DNA of 64,000 nt from Paralithodes platypus (lineage: Eukaryota > Arthropoda > Malacostraca > Decapoda > Lithodidae). The position numbers were made by a program, and so were the translations under genes. This document shows positions 1 to 11,342 of the stretch, in pieces. The stretch's first letter is position 1, and the number at the start of each line of letters is the position of its first letter. The DNA lies in assembly GCA_032716605.1 (NCBI GenBank), contig CM064485.1, positions 27,989,558 through 28,053,557 of the forward strand, in the 5' to 3' direction. A model generated the notes under the pieces. It was not told the origin of the DNA, did not search any database, and worked only from the letters and a program-made list of their open reading frames with translations.

Positions 1-179
1 TACAATAAATTCCCTTGACAATAGGTAATGGACAGTTTTACGACCGCTACACAACGTATCACGTAACAATAGAACTGAGACAACCCGGGGATATGGAAGT
101 AATTAGCAAAACAATATAAGTATTTCTCCATATTCATTTATCCTTTGCCGAATATAAATGACAAAAAGGAACTAGATTT

Positions 180-541
180 CTCGAACAGAGACTCCAGTTT
201 TGAATTGCCCATTGACATATGCTGGCTTAATAATCCAGCAGGGTTGATAGCCACTAAGCCAAGAGACTAAGCCCTATTTCAATTAATTATTTTAACTAAT
301 AATACATTATTGCGCATACATTACACCATTATTATAGATGTCAAGGAATACATTAATCTCGTTTGCACAGATCATATAGATATTTCATGGGGTAGCCATA
401 TATGGAAATTAACCTTACAATTGGAAAGCGGTAATGTTAGTGGTAGTTGGTTAAAAATAGGACTTCAGAGGATATGAAGCCTTACTTAAGTATCGTCTAA
501 CCGGCTAATCAGGACATTCAATTCTGGAGTCTCATTTGAGA
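180..541. repeat. Dispersed MITE-like repeat with inverted ends
   Basis: The left end reads GAGACTCCAGTTTTGAATTG and a diverged reverse complement (CATTCAATTCTGGAGTCTC) lies near 515-533. The inner stretch around 222-255 (GCTGGCTTAATAATCCAG and following) recurs at about 40509-40545, so this is a dispersed repeat. No coding potential is visible. No target duplication could be fixed. Confidence 0.4.
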
Positions 542-699
542 AGCCCCGTCTCTTAAAATTAATCTTGGTTTGTGTTATTACATTAGACTCTCTCTCTCTC
601 TGTATAATTAATTATAACAAATATGTAATGGCACTGACGTATACTAAACGAGGTCAGAAAACGTGCAATATATGGTAGTTTACATAAAACCACTATTGT

Positions 700-2280
700 T
701 TGTTATTCGCTTTTATGACAAATTATCTGTAGGTAGGGACTATAACCCTTTCAGTACGAGAGACGTCTGTTCTATTTTATAGCAGTTATATTTAGACGAT
801 TTTATGCAGCTTTGGAAGGATATGTGGTAGCTATAAGGTTCATTTTGATAATTTATAACCTTTTATTTGGTAGATATCCTTCCTAAGTTAAATAATAGTC
901 TAATGGTAACTGGAATACTATAAAACGGAAGTTAATCGCACGAAACACGTTAAAACCTAACTACAGTAAGCATTATGCAAGTGACGTGGGTATTTAACAT
1001 AACCCTGGTCTTCATCTTAACTTTGTTAATTTCATTAATCGATTTTAGGAGTAAAGTTGGTTGGTGGAGAGAACATAATAATTAATGCCTATTCCGTTAC
1101 GTGCCTGAACATAACATAGTCGATACATAACTAAAACCGTCTCTACAGTAAATAACATTAAATTTATAACTTGGCATACCTACGATATACGTCAAATTGG
1201 CACTCTATCCGGTACTTAATATATTTGTGGTTTATACACACTCTTTCTAAACGCATATAAATGAAGTGTGTGGGTGTCTAAACCATTGTTCTAATAAATG
1301 TTTTCTGCCAACTGACTGGTGACCCAGTAGTGGGCTGGGCCTGGCAGTTTAAACTACCGGTACCCAGTTTCAATGAGTGTAGACTGTGTTCGTATGCGAT
1401 ACACGTGCGTGGTGTCTAGAAAGGGATTCATCCCCTGGTCCACAATTTACCGCCGTGACTGTTCCACCACGTACAGTCACGAGCATAAATTCTGCGACAT
1501 CAACCAGATAACGTCAACTCCTTCATCACAAGAGGTTTATACAAAGCTGAATAAAATCGTCTGATGGTAACTAGAATGAAATAGAGAAATCATTGTGTTT
1601 GAATAAAAAGTTTAGCAATACTTTTGGAGACGAACGGGCGAACATTATTTTGTTGGTGTCGCAGTATTTATGCTCGTGACTGTAGGCCTACTTATTAGAG
1701 TTTTAATTACGGTTTCAACGCATTCATCAACAACCTACACCCTTTTCTAGTCTGATACAAGTAATATAAACGATGTAATAACATTTTTAATGTGGTTTTC
1801 GACGAGAATAAAGAAGCGCATTTGGGCCGAAAATTGGGCATTTAACGCCTCTTCTGATCGTTGGTTTGTTGACGTGACGCACGATGTTAGTTATGTTTGC
1901 GGTTGTTTTATGCGGTAAACCTGACTTTTTGGACCGACAGCGATTTCAGTAAGTTTTATTTTGTGTTTTTAAATTTTTCCTTCAGATATAGTGTTCTTTA
2001 ACCTCTCCGCGGCGCACAGGGGGTTTTCTACAGGGTAAGACTGTGCGCACCTATGATGATTTTGGGACCTATTGCCAATTTCGATAAAAAGTACATCATC
2101 GTGTAGGGAATGTTTGCGTGCATCGGCCCATATATATTTGACCCCCCAAAAAATGTCTGGGGGGGGTAGGGGAACGGTCCGTAGTTGAAAAATGTGGAGC
2201 GAATGGCACCGCGCGGCTAGATTGTCATCGAGCGGCGAGATTTCCCTGCCGAATATTTACGCGCGCAGGGGATAGAAGGA
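700..2280. other. Non-coding stretch, no gene seen
   Basis: Only short ORFs without recognisable domains. Around 745-900 the sequence resembles the short MITE at 57824-58035 (AACCCTTT start, TTAGACGATTTTAT core, AAGGAT motif). 1300-2280 holds nothing recognisable apart from short GC-rich and G-rich patches. Confidence 0.4.
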
Positions 2281-2299
2281 GAGGGAGGAGGGGGTGGGT

Positions 2300-2870
2300 T
2301 ACCGCGTATTATCACGTATATCTCCTTTTTCGAGCCCTTTTAGGCTATTTAGAGTATGTATACGTGTGTAGGGCACCCATATAACAATGAATATGCCTCA
2401 TAGTGACCAAAAATTGCAATATATAAGGGAATTATAAGAGAATATTTAGGCGGGAATGAAGATGTGTTGGAGGTTTGGCGGCAATTTATGAGCTGAGAGT
2501 GTGGTTTACGCCATACATATCACGTATATCTTGTACGTAGAGCACTGTCACGCTATAATACAGACTTGTACGTATGTATACGTGCCATATATCAAAATAT
2601 ATACCGCATATAAACCAATTCATGCGATATTTACGCACATTATCAATGAGTTTCTATGCGTGAACCAAGGTGTGAGTGAGTTGTGGTGGGAATGAAAGGG
2701 GGAGAGGGTGTGTTACGCCATAAATATCACGTCAATCTTGTATTTAGAGCACTCTCATGCTATAATAAAGACGTGTACATATGTAGGCGTCCCATATAAC
2801 AAGGAATATACCGCATATAGCCCAATTGATGCGATATTTACGCAAATTGTGAATGTGTTTCTAGCAGACG
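2300..2870. repeat. Diverged tandem repeat, about 205-bp unit, 2-3 copies
   Basis: Two clear units start near 2500 and 2708. Both contain a TTACGCCATA-type start, ATCACGT, a GTAxxTAGAGCACT box, GCTATAATA, a CCCATATA or GCCATATA box, ATACCGCATATA and GCGATATTTACGCA. A weaker first unit lies at about 2300-2460. It is followed by a G-rich tract at 2875-2930. The short open frames across the units are by-products of the repeat. Confidence 0.65.
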
Positions 2871-3107
2871 GAAGCCTGAAAGGGGGGGTTGGGGGTGGGT
2901 GGGTGGGTGGGAGGGAGGCATGCAGGGGTGCAGTGAGTGAGTGAGTCGTGGAGAGATGGAAGTCAGGCAGATCTCTAGATAGATAACCAGCTTAGTGATA
3001 ATTGTGGAGGCGCCCCAGGCGTATTGATGTTTGGTATTTTGACCCTTATGTCTACCAGATGGCTGGTGTTCGTTGCCATCAACAGGTCTACAATAACATG
3101 AGTCAGG

Positions 3108-3111
<4 letters not shown>

Positions 3112-3156
<45 letters not shown>
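3112..3156. repeat. (AG)n microsatellite
   Basis: Uninterrupted GA dinucleotides. The open frames crossing it on both strands encode only Arg/Glu or Ser/Leu runs. Confidence 0.95.
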
Positions 3157-3158
<2 letters not shown>

Positions 3159-3959
3159 TGAGACATGCGTATGTCGTACATATAAATGGACTTCAGAATT
3201 GCATTTTTATGCAAGCAGACATTGCATTTTAGACACATGTGAAGTACCACAGAAACATGTAGGCCATTGACTGTAAATAAAGTACTATATTTATAGACCA
3301 CCAGCGACGGTGCTGAGTCAACACAGGCAGATTGCCTGTTGTGATAGAGGGCTAAATATAGACTGGTGTCTCCTTACACCTGCGAAAGGGTAGATTGCCA
3401 CCAGAGAAACGTTTACTTATTTATTTCGAAGTAATATGCAATCTAAATGTATATTCGAGACCTACTGCAATTATTTGTATGACAGTCATGACTATGTATA
3501 ATCCAATATACGCGCGTAGGCGAGACATAAGAAAGCTGGTTGAGCAATTTTCGACACCCACACAGTTATTATTCATTTTTATTTACAATATTATACAATA
3601 CAAATGTATTTGTGAAGAGTATTTTATCCATTATTGTATTTATACCAATTTTGTTCCCAGACAGAGCTGCTGTAGCTGGAGAATCAAGGAGCGGCAAGGG
3701 TCACCTCGTGACCGCCTGACCGTGTGAAAATGAGTGGAGTCACACTGAGAGGGGCAATTTTGCTGAGTGTTTGGGCAATTTTTGACAGAATAAAGTTATA
3801 TAATTACTAATTCTTGACAGAGACAAACTATTATAAACCTTGGCATGATATAATTGATAATCCCATCAATTTACAAACGTAAATTGGTGGGATAATTCAT
3901 TTTTTTTTGTATATTGTCATTTCGATTGTAAACACGAAGTTTTGAGTGATATTTGGTAT

Positions 3960-4043
3960 GAGCTCCTGTGGCATGGTTGGTAAGGTCGCGGACTGGAAAA
4001 CTCAAAGTGTCGTAGGGTAGTGGGATCGAATCCAGGAGGGGGT
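3960..4043 (+). repeat. tRNA-like sequence (SINE head or tRNA pseudogene)
   Basis: An A-box-like GGCATGGTTGG is followed 50-60 bases later by a B-box-like GGGATCGAATCC, flanked by GAGCTCC and a matching AGGAGGGGG tail. This is the spacing of an RNA polymerase III type-2 promoter. The acceptor stem is imperfect and it sits in repeat-rich DNA ending in A-rich sequence, so a tRNA-derived SINE remnant is more likely than a working tRNA. Confidence 0.5.
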
Positions 4044-4099
4044 TATGGGGAAGGTTTTATATTGTCTAGAAAAAAATTTATAAATTTTTTTTTTTACAA

Positions 4100-4178
4100 G
4101 ATCATGCCATTGTATTCAAACAATATGAAATATTCATAGAATATATCATATTGTAAGAATACAATGACATGACCTTGT
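4100..4178. repeat. Hairpin-forming inverted repeat
   Basis: The arms share CATTGTATTC / GAATACAATG and ACAATATGA / TCATATTGT, with an ACAAGATCATG / CATGACCTTGT extension, around a short AT-rich loop. A smaller hairpin lies at about 3866-3895. Probably the core of a small MITE. Confidence 0.6.
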
Positions 4179-4488
4179 TTTCTTTTTTTCTTTTTTATTG
4201 TTTTATTTTATTATCATAGTAGGTTTGACATGATTTATTGAAACATATTTATTTTTGTACAATTCATTTGAGGTAAGAAAATAATTATATACACATTACT
4301 TAGGCTAATAACAAACATATATATTGATATACTAAAAAAATAAGGCATATTACATGTAAATCTTTGAAACTTATAAACTAAATAATGAAACATACAATTA
4401 TATAATGTAAAAGCTATATCACAGGGACATCTTTGGAACTTATACATTATATAATATATATGTTACATTATGAGGTAGCGTGATCAAT

Positions 4489-4604
4489 TAGGTCAGGTCA
4501 GGTAAGGTAGGGCGCGAGTCCAGGGCAGGGCAGGGCAGGAGGCGAGTCCAGGGCAGGGCACGGGGCGAGTCCAGGGCAGGGCAGGGCAGGGCAGGGGCCG
4601 ACAC
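4489..4604. repeat. (GGGCA)n / GGCGAGTCCA tandem repeat
   Basis: Short GGGCA pentamers interrupted by GGCGAGTCCA blocks lie just beyond the stop codon of the piggyBac gene, in its presumed 3' untranslated part. No TTAA-bounded left end of the transposon was identified here. Confidence 0.75.
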
Positions 4605-7523
4605 TCAGTAGTTCTTGAAGGTGTGGTAGTCCCTGAAGCAGTCACCCAGGCAGAGTGCAACTTTGCACTCGGCGCACATTGAGGTGACTCTTTTGGTCAC
4701 ATGGGGTTTCCTCACACTGGAGCTGCAGACGGTGCACTGCACCTGCCTGTGACGAGTGCCAATCAGCTCGGTGTTGGTTGTGTAGTGTCTTTCGACACCC
4801 AGCTGGATGCGGTCAGGAACGTGATCCCCACGCCATGCCGTACGTCTGTGAGTGGTGGTGGCATACTTCTCCAGGAGTTGGTAGGAGACGTTGTACACGA
4901 ACTCCCGGAATTTCAGCTTCTGGTTTGGGGCCATATCCTTCTTCACCAACCACAAGTTGTAGGCGTTCAGCATCGTTATGTCAACTAGGTGGAGGAAGAG
5001 CTTGTGATACCACTTCACAGTCTTCCTCAGACACTCAACACCTGACAGCTGACAGTCAGACTTGTCCACCAGGCGCATGTTTTTGGTGTAGTCCACTACC
5101 ATGTCGGGCTTGTAGATTGTCTTCCTGGTTCGGTAGTGGATTTTGCCAGAATCCACCTGGGCACCTGTGTGGACGGTGGAAAGCAGGTGGACGTCTCGCT
5201 TATCCTTCCACTTCAGGGCTATCAGTTTCCCACACTTCTCGAGCTGCTTGTATTTCTGCCCCTTTCGTCGCCTTCTTCGCACATGCCTCTCGCGGTGTTC
5301 CTGGGCCAGGTCGTCTTCTGAAGGTGTGTCACTGGAGGAGGCATCTGTGAGAGGAATGACATCACCTGTGAACTTTGGCATAAACTTTCTTGTCTTTCTG
5401 ACAGTCCCACATGACCCCGTTTGGTTGTCATAAAGAAACTGGCAGAGAGCAGGAGAAGTATACCAGTTGTCAGTGTAGATGATGTGGCCTTTGCCCAGGT
5501 AAGGTGCCAACATTTTCCTGACGATGGCACCTGACATGCCCATGGGGTCATTGGCAGCGGCTTTCGGTATGTCAATGTCAGTGCCTGTATACACGATCAT
5601 GTCAAGCACTATTCCAGTTTCACAGTCGCACAACACGAAGAGCTTGATTCCCAACCTATGCCTCTTCAAGGGGATATACTGCTTGAAAACAAGACGTCCT
5701 TTGAAGAGCACGAGCGACTCATCAATCACCAAATTGAGGAAGGGGTAAAAGTATTTCCTATACCTCTCCAACAACATGGTGAACACCTCCCGAACTTTCC
5801 ATATCCTGTCAATCCTGTTAGGATTTTCGTTGTCTGCAAAGTGCATAAATCTTAGCAGCAACAAAAATCTGTCACGAGTCATGAACTTATTGAAAGTTGG
5901 GGTGGCGATGAGAGGGTCGTGCTTCCAGTAGTGTTGCAACACATGCTTCTTGATCAGAGGCATGAGGAACAACAAGGCAAAGAACGTCAGAAATTCTGCC
6001 ACAGTCGTATCCACCCAGCCTCGTATTCTCGCTTTTGGAGAAAGGACGTCCAATCTGCCAAACACCCACCTGTAGTAGGCGTTTGTTTGGGCAACGATGT
6101 ACGTCATTACCTCCATGTCGAAAAAAGCGAGGAAGAAGTCGCTTTCGTTCGCTTGATCATCACAGGGCCAGTTGTCAGTTGTTCCTGACGTCCCAGGATT
6201 GAACTGGGGCACGTCAGGTACAAAATTTACCCCGTCAGACCAATCGAACGAAGGCATGCCAGGGATCGGAATGTCGTCTGCGTCTTCTTCTGCGTCTGAA
6301 ATATCGCTTCCATGGTCGCGATACAGCACTTCATCATCATTACCCTCCTCTTCACTCGACAGACGATGCCCTTCCTCGTTTTCGTCACCGACGTCGGACT
6401 CACTCCCACTGTCCACTCCCAAATCCCCCCACCCTTGGTCCCGTGCTAGGGCTTCGTCGTCGAAACCCGGGCTGCCAATGTCCTGCGAATCACCATCAAA
6501 CAGCAGGGCGGCATACTTAGATGGTGTAAGAGTTTTCCGGGTCACTTTGGCACGTGCGGGAGTCTTATGGACAGGGACAGCAGAGGTGGTGGCAGGGGCG
6601 GCGGCAGGGGCGGCGGCGGCGGCAGGGGCGGCGGCGGCAGGGGCAGCAGTGGTGCGTGGCCTTGATGGCAAGATGATGGTGGTGCCTGTCGCCCTTCTCT
6701 CTGTTCCTTGGGCAGGGGCGGCAGGGGCGGCAGGGGCAGCAGGGGCGGCAGGGGCGGCAGGGGCGGCAGGGACACCAGGGCCAGCAGTCGCTTTCCCAGT
6801 CGCTTTCCCTCTCCCTTTCCCCTTCCCCTTCTTCCTTCCTTGGGCAGGGGCGGCAGGGGCGGCGGGGGCGGCAGGGGCAGCAGGGGCGGCAGGGGCGGCA
6901 GGGGCAGCAGGGCCGGCAGGGACACCAGGGCCAGCAGTCGCTTTCCCAGTCGCTTTCCCAGTCACTTTCCCTCTCCCTTTCCCCTTCCCCTTCCCTGTTC
7001 CTTGGGCAGGGGCGGCAGGGGCGGCAGGGGCAGCAGCAGGGGCGGCAGGGGCGGCAGGGGCGGCAGGGGCGGCAGGGGCAGCTGGGCCAGGGGCGGCTGG
7101 TGGTGGTGGTGGTGGTAGGGGCACTGTGGCTGGCGTACGGGTTCTCTTCCCTACGCCCGTGCCTTTCATTTTTCCTGCCCCCGCAGGTAATGCAGCCCTA
7201 GGGCGGCCTCCTGCGTCGCTGGTACCGGTGGCAGGGGTGGCAGGGGTGGCAGTGGTGGCAGTGGTGGTGGTAGTGGTTGTTGCAGTGGCCGGGGTCGTGG
7301 TGGCAGTGTCCCGAAAGACCAATGACCTCTGTGCCATTGCCCTGCTTGCACGTGTTTTACGTGCTTTTGGTGCTGGTGATTCGTCCTCTGAGCTGTAGGG
7401 CGTGTCGTACTGGTAGCTAGGGTCTTTGGCAGCCACCCTCTGCCTTCCACGGCGGCTAACACCACCAGAAGGAGGGCTGGTTGTGTCATCAGGGAGCGAG
7501 CGTGAGGGACGTGTAGGCTCCAT
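4605..7523 (-). CDS. piggyBac-type transposase, intact frame
   Basis: 972 codons without interruption. The last ~500 residues are a piggyBac DDE transposase (DDE_Tnp_1_7 family). The expected catalytic aspartates are visible: D601 in VIDES, D685 in YTDNWYTS and D777 in [23 protein letters not shown] block follows D685 and a [12 protein letters not shown] block follows D777. The C-terminus (about 930-970) is a Cys-rich finger (CTVC, CAEC, CLGDC). Residues about 130-330 are very unusual: long Ala/Pro tracts separated by Gly/Lys clusters, encoded by GGGGCGGCA-type tandem repeats. Residues 360-440 are acidic. piggyBac enzymes usually run 550-700 residues, so the extra length is N-terminal. The start was taken at the first ATG of the open frame; a later start is possible. 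It is either a recently active autonomous element or a domesticated copy. Confidence 0.9.
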   Translation of the reverse strand: MEPTRPSRSLPDDTTSPPSGGVSRRGRQRVAAKDPSYQYDTPYSSEDESPAPKARKTRASRAMAQRSLVFRDTATTTPATATTTTTTTATTATPATPATGTSDAGGRPRAALPAGAGKMKGTGVGKRTRTPATVPLPPPPPPAAPGPAAPAAPAAPAAPAAPAAAPAAPAAPAQGTGKGKGKGRGKVTGKATGKATAGPGVPAGPAAPAAPAAPAAPAAPAAPAAPAQGRKKGKGKGRGKATGKATAGPGVPAAPAAPAAPAAPAAPAAPAQGTERRATGTTIILPSRPRTTAAPAAAAPAAAAAPAAAPATTSAVPVHKTPARAKVTRKTLTPSKYAALLFDGDSQDIGSPGFDDEALARDQGWGDLGVDSGSESDVGDENEEGHRLSSEEEGNDDEVLYRDHGSDISDAEEDADDIPIPGMPSFDWSDGVNFVPDVPQFNPGTSGTTDNWPCDDQANESDFFLAFFDMEVMTYIVAQTNAYYRWVFGRLDVLSPKARIRGWVDTTVAEFLTFFALLFLMPLIKKHVLQHYWKHDPLIATPTFNKFMTRDRFLLLLRFMHFADNENPNRIDRIWKVREVFTMLLERYRKYFYPFLNLVIDESLVLFKGRLVFKQYIPLKRHRLGIKLFVLCDCETGIVLDMIVYTGTDIDIPKAAANDPMGMSGAIVRKMLAPYLGKGHIIYTDNWYTSPALCQFLYDNQTGSCGTVRKTRKFMPKFTGDVIPLTDASSSDTPSEDDLAQEHRERHVRRRRRKGQKYKQLEKCGKLIALKWKDKRDVHLLSTVHTGAQVDSGKIHYRTRKTIYKPDMVVDYTKNMRLVDKSDCQLSGVECLRKTVKWYHKLFLHLVDITMLNAYNLWLVKKDMAPNQKLKFREFVYNVSYQLLEKYATTTHRRTAWRGDHVPDRIQLGVERHYTTNTELIGTRHRQVQCTVCSSSVRKPHVTKRVTSMCAECKVALCLGDCFRDYHTFKNY
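6580..7110 (-). repeat. GC-rich tandem repeats inside the piggyBac frame
   Basis: Arrays of GGGGCGGCA-type 9-mers, interspersed with CAGTCGCTTTCCC blocks, occur in two or three larger duplicated units (near 6715-6840, 6843-6990 and 7005-7100). All are multiples of three, so the reading frame is preserved. On the opposite strand the same DNA gives long Gly/Ala frames that are artefacts. Confidence 0.85.
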
Positions 7524-7669
7524 GACTAGTGTGTGGTTACTGGCGCGGTGGTGCTTGCACGAGTGCGGGGCGAGCGTTTGGCGGGGTGGTATCGAGAGTT
7601 GACATGTAGTACAATACCCACACCAATTTTCAGCCGCCTGGCTATAAACGCGCGGTTTTGGTACGTGTT

Positions 7670-7747
7670 CAAAGTCTCTGCTCTTAAGAGTCTACCCGCA
7701 GTGCGCCGGGGGAACTCTTAAGAGTCTCCCCGCAGCTCCCGGGTTAA
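7670..7747. repeat. Probable piggyBac element end with sub-terminal repeats and TTAA
   Basis: Upstream of the transposase start two imperfect direct repeats carry CTCTTAAGAGTCT followed by ACCCGCAG or CCCCGCAG. The outer one is followed by CTCCCGGG and then TTAA at 7744-7747. A TTAA directly outside a CCCGGG-type end fits the piggyBac target rule. The partner end on the other side of the gene was not found. Confidence 0.45.
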
Positions 7748-8029
7748 GGCTATTCTGCAGAACAACTACTCGATTACATTACGGGATTCCTGGCTCATGG
7801 ATTTTTTTTTTTTTTTGCTCTTACCTTACTCAGGGGACCTTACTGATGTGCGGATAAGTGCTACTTTTCTTATTTTGTCAATTTGATTTTCACTCCCCTA
7901 TAACATTATCAGAGTTATTTTTGTACAGCAAGTCCAGGACACTTTGTTTACATTCTAGCCTCCATGGAGGCTCCTCCCTGATGTTTAGTAGCCAATCAGA
8001 GTGGAGCTTAACCTACAAGAAGTCGGTAC

Positions 8030-8515
8030 ATTTTTAATGGCACTTTCCTGTTATCGACAGCCAAAGTTAAAGATTGCAGAGTAAACACCATAGACTTTAT
8101 CCCATAATTTTTTTATAGTTTTAATACCTAATCAGTGGGGGGGGGGGGGGGGGGGGCAGCCCCCACCCATAATACTAGGATAGGTTAGGTAAGGTTGTTA
8201 GGTTAGGCTAATGTCTTTTCAAAGTTGACTAAATCGAGTAAACTCCTAGATTGTTGGGGTATCTGAATAATTACAATTAACAATGCAAATGCTAATAAAA
8301 AGTGCTTTCCACACTTTCTAACAATAAAATACACACTTACAATGCATTAAAATACATAAAGAAAGTAAATAAAACCTAAAATAACAGTAGTAGTAGTTAT
8401 GCAGAATTACCACCTTACCTAACCTATCCTAGTATTATGGGTGGGGGCTGCCACCCCCACACCCCCACGGGTTGGGTAACAGTGCAAAACACACAGTATT
8501 ATGGGGCATACCTTA
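8030..8515. repeat. Inverted-repeat element carrying the TTAGG-rich module twice
   Basis: A + oriented copy (about 8136-8222: G run, GCAGCCCCCACCC, ATAATACTAGG, TTAGGTAAGG, TTGTTAGGTTAGGC) is followed by a reversed copy at about 8408-8470. 8040-8100 also matches 10593-10650 (ATTGCAGAGTAAACACC). No coding potential. Related module copies are at 10088, 10734, 18599 and 24810. Confidence 0.7.
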
Positions 8516-8702
8516 CTCCGGCAACAGGGGCAGTGAGAGGGCGAGTCCTTGGATATTGGGTAAATACTCACTTCCGATAGTTCTCGATATATAAATCCAC
8601 TGGATATGAACGAAAATCACGTACACACACAAAACATCGAAAGACGGATGATAGTCCTGCATCTGAACTTCTGAAGACGCCATTGTCGGCAGACAAGGGG
8701 AG

Positions 8703-9188
8703 GAATGGTGGAGTGGTCTTGCCACTGGCCTGGTAATCCAATGGTCCCGGGTTCGAATCCCGATATATCAATGGGAAGATATTATTGGGATGGAATTTGT
8801 GCTGTACCTAATATCAGTGCATTACCACAAAGCCCACCGAAACGCCAACAAAATACCCTCCTTGTTCCCTGATTAAATAACACTGTATGAATATTCCCAT
8901 ATTCAAAATATGCTACAGGGGTGCAATGCCTAGTAAGTTCATTGCTCAATAGGTGGCGTTCTGAGAGTGAGGGTCCGAGTCTAGGTGGTGAGACAGTGAA
9001 GCACGAAGGCGAGGCAGCCTCAGAGATGGGGCTGCTTCGAGTTGAACTCTAATGCTTCACGTGTCTCACTCCTTAGACTGGAACAAGACCTCATGGGCTT
9101 CACTGTGTTGAGCTGTTGGATGTGCAGGCTCTCAGCCTATGCCCTTGAGGGAGTAGTTGGAATATAGAAAAAAAAAAAAAAAAAAAAA
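8703..9188 (+). repeat. Probable tRNA-headed retroposon with poly(A) tail
   Basis: A tRNA-like head (A-box-like TGGTGGAGTGG near 8707, B box GGGTTCGAATCCC near 8748-8761) is followed by about 400 bp of non-coding DNA ending in an A run at 9168-9188. A SINE is the simplest reading. The middle could contain a second inserted repeat. Confidence 0.45.
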
Positions 9189-9239
9189 GTGAGCCACCCT
9201 CACCACAGTATTCCTTCTCCAATATATTGCATTATGGGA

Positions 9240-9400
9240 TATGGTGCAGCTGTGCGTGACAGGTGATTGGCTAAATGGGTGTGACGTCATCCAGGGTACT
9301 CCAGTGCTATTGGTTGATTATTTCACGTCACTTGTCATTTCAGTAGACAGACTCTAGACATACGAGTGTAGCAAAGATGGTGGCGCGGCCATTTATAGGG
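9240..9400 (+). promoter_or_regulatory. Promoter-like cluster (CRE, CCAAT boxes, YY1-like site)
   Basis: The cluster holds a GTGACGTCATCC cyclic-AMP-response-element match near 9280, two inverted CCAAT boxes (GATTGGCTA near 9267, TATTGGTTGATTA near 9310) and AAGATGGTGGCG near 9376, which resembles a YY1 start-site motif. No downstream exon was identified, so this may be a decayed or transposon-borne promoter. Confidence 0.25.
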
Positions 9401-9984
9401 AGACTATTATTATCGTATTATATATATCTCTTATAATACATTTCAGCTCGTAATGGCATGTAAAGCAATGATGTAAAATTATGCTCTACCGGACCTATTA
9501 GGCCTTAAAAGATCGATGGGCTAACTGTCGGTCCAAATGATCAGTATAACCTTTTTTGCCCCCTGCTGGCAATATATATGATGATGACAATAAGTCTAAA
9601 GGGGGTAACATACTGTATCCCGCGGCCTAAATTTTAATTGAACCGCCAATATGGGAAAATAGTTAGAAGAGCGAAGTAGCCTACTATAACCTCGAGCACA
9701 ATGTAAACAAACGATCGACGTTACTCCCGTGAACACAACTTTTCCACCGAGTTATCTATATATTTCCGTCTAATATTATTAATGTTAAAGTGTCCCCATT
9801 GGTTTTTTAGTATTTCGTACACCAAAAAAGGGTGTAGCTTGGTGTTGGATGCGTGGAAACCGAAAACAAATCTATATTAAATCCTTGGTGGTACCCATCA
9901 AATGCGCGCCCCTATAGTAAAATCGCACCAATACTTTTGAATGAGTTTCGGTGCAATGTTATTTTAATACCACGAATTTTGTTG

Positions 9985-10337
9985 GGTAGCATTCAAGGAG
10001 ACTACTGCAGGACTCTTCTTCTTCTTCTTCTTACCTCTGACCGGGTATAGGCTATCCTAGTGTTTACTAGCCTATACCCCTTTGAAAGGACATTAGCCTA
10101 ACCTAACAACCTTACCTAACCTATCCTAGTATTATAGGTGGGGGCTGCTGCCCCCACACCCCCGCTTTGACTTAGATTTTTGGTGTATTTGTCTGTGAAG
10201 TGGGCATTTTTCAATTTGTTGATAACGAAAATCCTCCATGCGGACTATATGGAGACAAATATGGCGAATCTATTGGTGCCTATTTTCCCTAATAAATTGT
10301 TTCTCATAACGTCGCACTAGTGTCCTTGAATATTATC
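9985..10337. mobile_element. MITE with 8-bp target duplication
   Basis: The element is bounded by identical TTTTGTTG octamers (9977-9984 and 10338-10345). Its ends are inverted repeats, GGTAGCATTCAAGGAGAC on the left and the complement of GTGTCCTTGAATATTATC on the right (14 of 18 match). It carries a reversed TTAGG-rich module (10088-10165). Removing it joins an AATACCACGAATTTTGTTG arm to ATATATTTGAAG, as in the uninterrupted mirror copy at 19480-19525. The 8-bp duplication fits hAT, P or Merlin types; the family is not resolved. Confidence 0.75.
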
Positions 10338-11342
10338 TTTTGTTGATATATTTGAAGATAAATATTGAATCTATATGCTCTAAAGATCATAAGAAAATTT
10401 GTTTTAACCCTCGGCAAAACTTAATAAAAAAGTATGGTACTAAAATGTCTTTTTCGTAACAAGGTTGTCAATACGGTACTTCCAGTTATCGATAGCTCTA
10501 AAGATCATATGAAAATGAGTTAAACACTCGGAAAACCCTAATATAAAAGTATGGTACTAAAATTTAAGTTTCGTAACAAGGTTGTCAATACGGTACTTTC
10601 CCGTTATCAATGTACAATCAAAGCTGAAGATTGCAGAGTAAACACCGTAGACTTCATCGACTTTTTTTCACCTTCGTATAATCGACAATCAATTTTTTTT
10701 TTTTTTTTTTACCAAGGGATTAGTACTCAACCAGCGGGGGTAGCAGCCCCCACCCATAATACTAGGTTAGGTTAGGTAAGGTTGTTAGGTTAGGCTAATG
10801 TCTTTTCAAATCACTATAGGGGGTGTGTCTCAACATCGATCAATAGGCCTAATGGGGAAAATAGGTTTTCCCGAGATTTCTAATTAATTACAAACACTAT
10901 ATATTGATGCAAATGAACAATTTCTTTTATAAAACACAGTCGGAAAATTCGTGGTATTAAAATAACATTTTTCCTGAGTTTCTAGCAGTCACATTATGCT
11001 TTGGTAAAATGTATTTCTTTAATAGACTCATGCACTCCATACAAAACCATGCATATCCTTTTTATATATTTACCTCCGCTTCAGGTCTGCAATCATGAAT
11101 TCCAACTTTACACATGCAACATCGCACTTTGTACTCAGTCCTGTGACTGACTGTGTACCTTTCTTGCTACCAGTAGCGTAATAGTTCATGTGAGCATTTC
11201 GGAAAATTTGAATTTTAGGTGCGATCGTGAGTTTAGCAACTATCTTTTCTTCTTTTATACTTTTTTGGGTCAATATTTACGAGTCACACCACAGCTGGAA
11301 TCTCATTTCTAAGGGTAGTTTTGGGTTCCTATCATTCTATGC
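10338..11342. repeat. Left arm of a large inverted repeat
   Basis: Blocks match the complement of 17227-19525 in mirrored order: 10338-10660 with 19160-19497 (AAGATCATAAGAAAA, GTATGGTACTAAAAT, GTAACAAGGTTGTCAATACGG), 10734-10900 with 18503-18690 (the TTAGG module and CATCGATC), 11205-11245 with about 18010-18050 (TTTTAGGTGCGATC), and 11269-11342 with 17227-17300. The right side of this arm is cut by the LINE at 11343. Confidence 0.8.
11070..11273 (-). other. Short open frame in the inverted-repeat arm, unrecognised
   Basis: 67 codons, mixed composition, ending in a Lys/Arg-rich tail. No domain is recognised. It lies inside a repeat arm and is not open in the mirror arm, so coding status is doubtful. 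Confidence 0.12.

Noticed and set aside
1373..1564. 63-codon frame near the left end
   Set aside because: Short, no domain, no splice or promoter support.
6172..7398. 408-codon open frame on the + strand rich in Gly/Ala
   Set aside because: It is the antisense of the piggyBac coding repeats; composition follows the GGGGCGGCA array and no domain is present.
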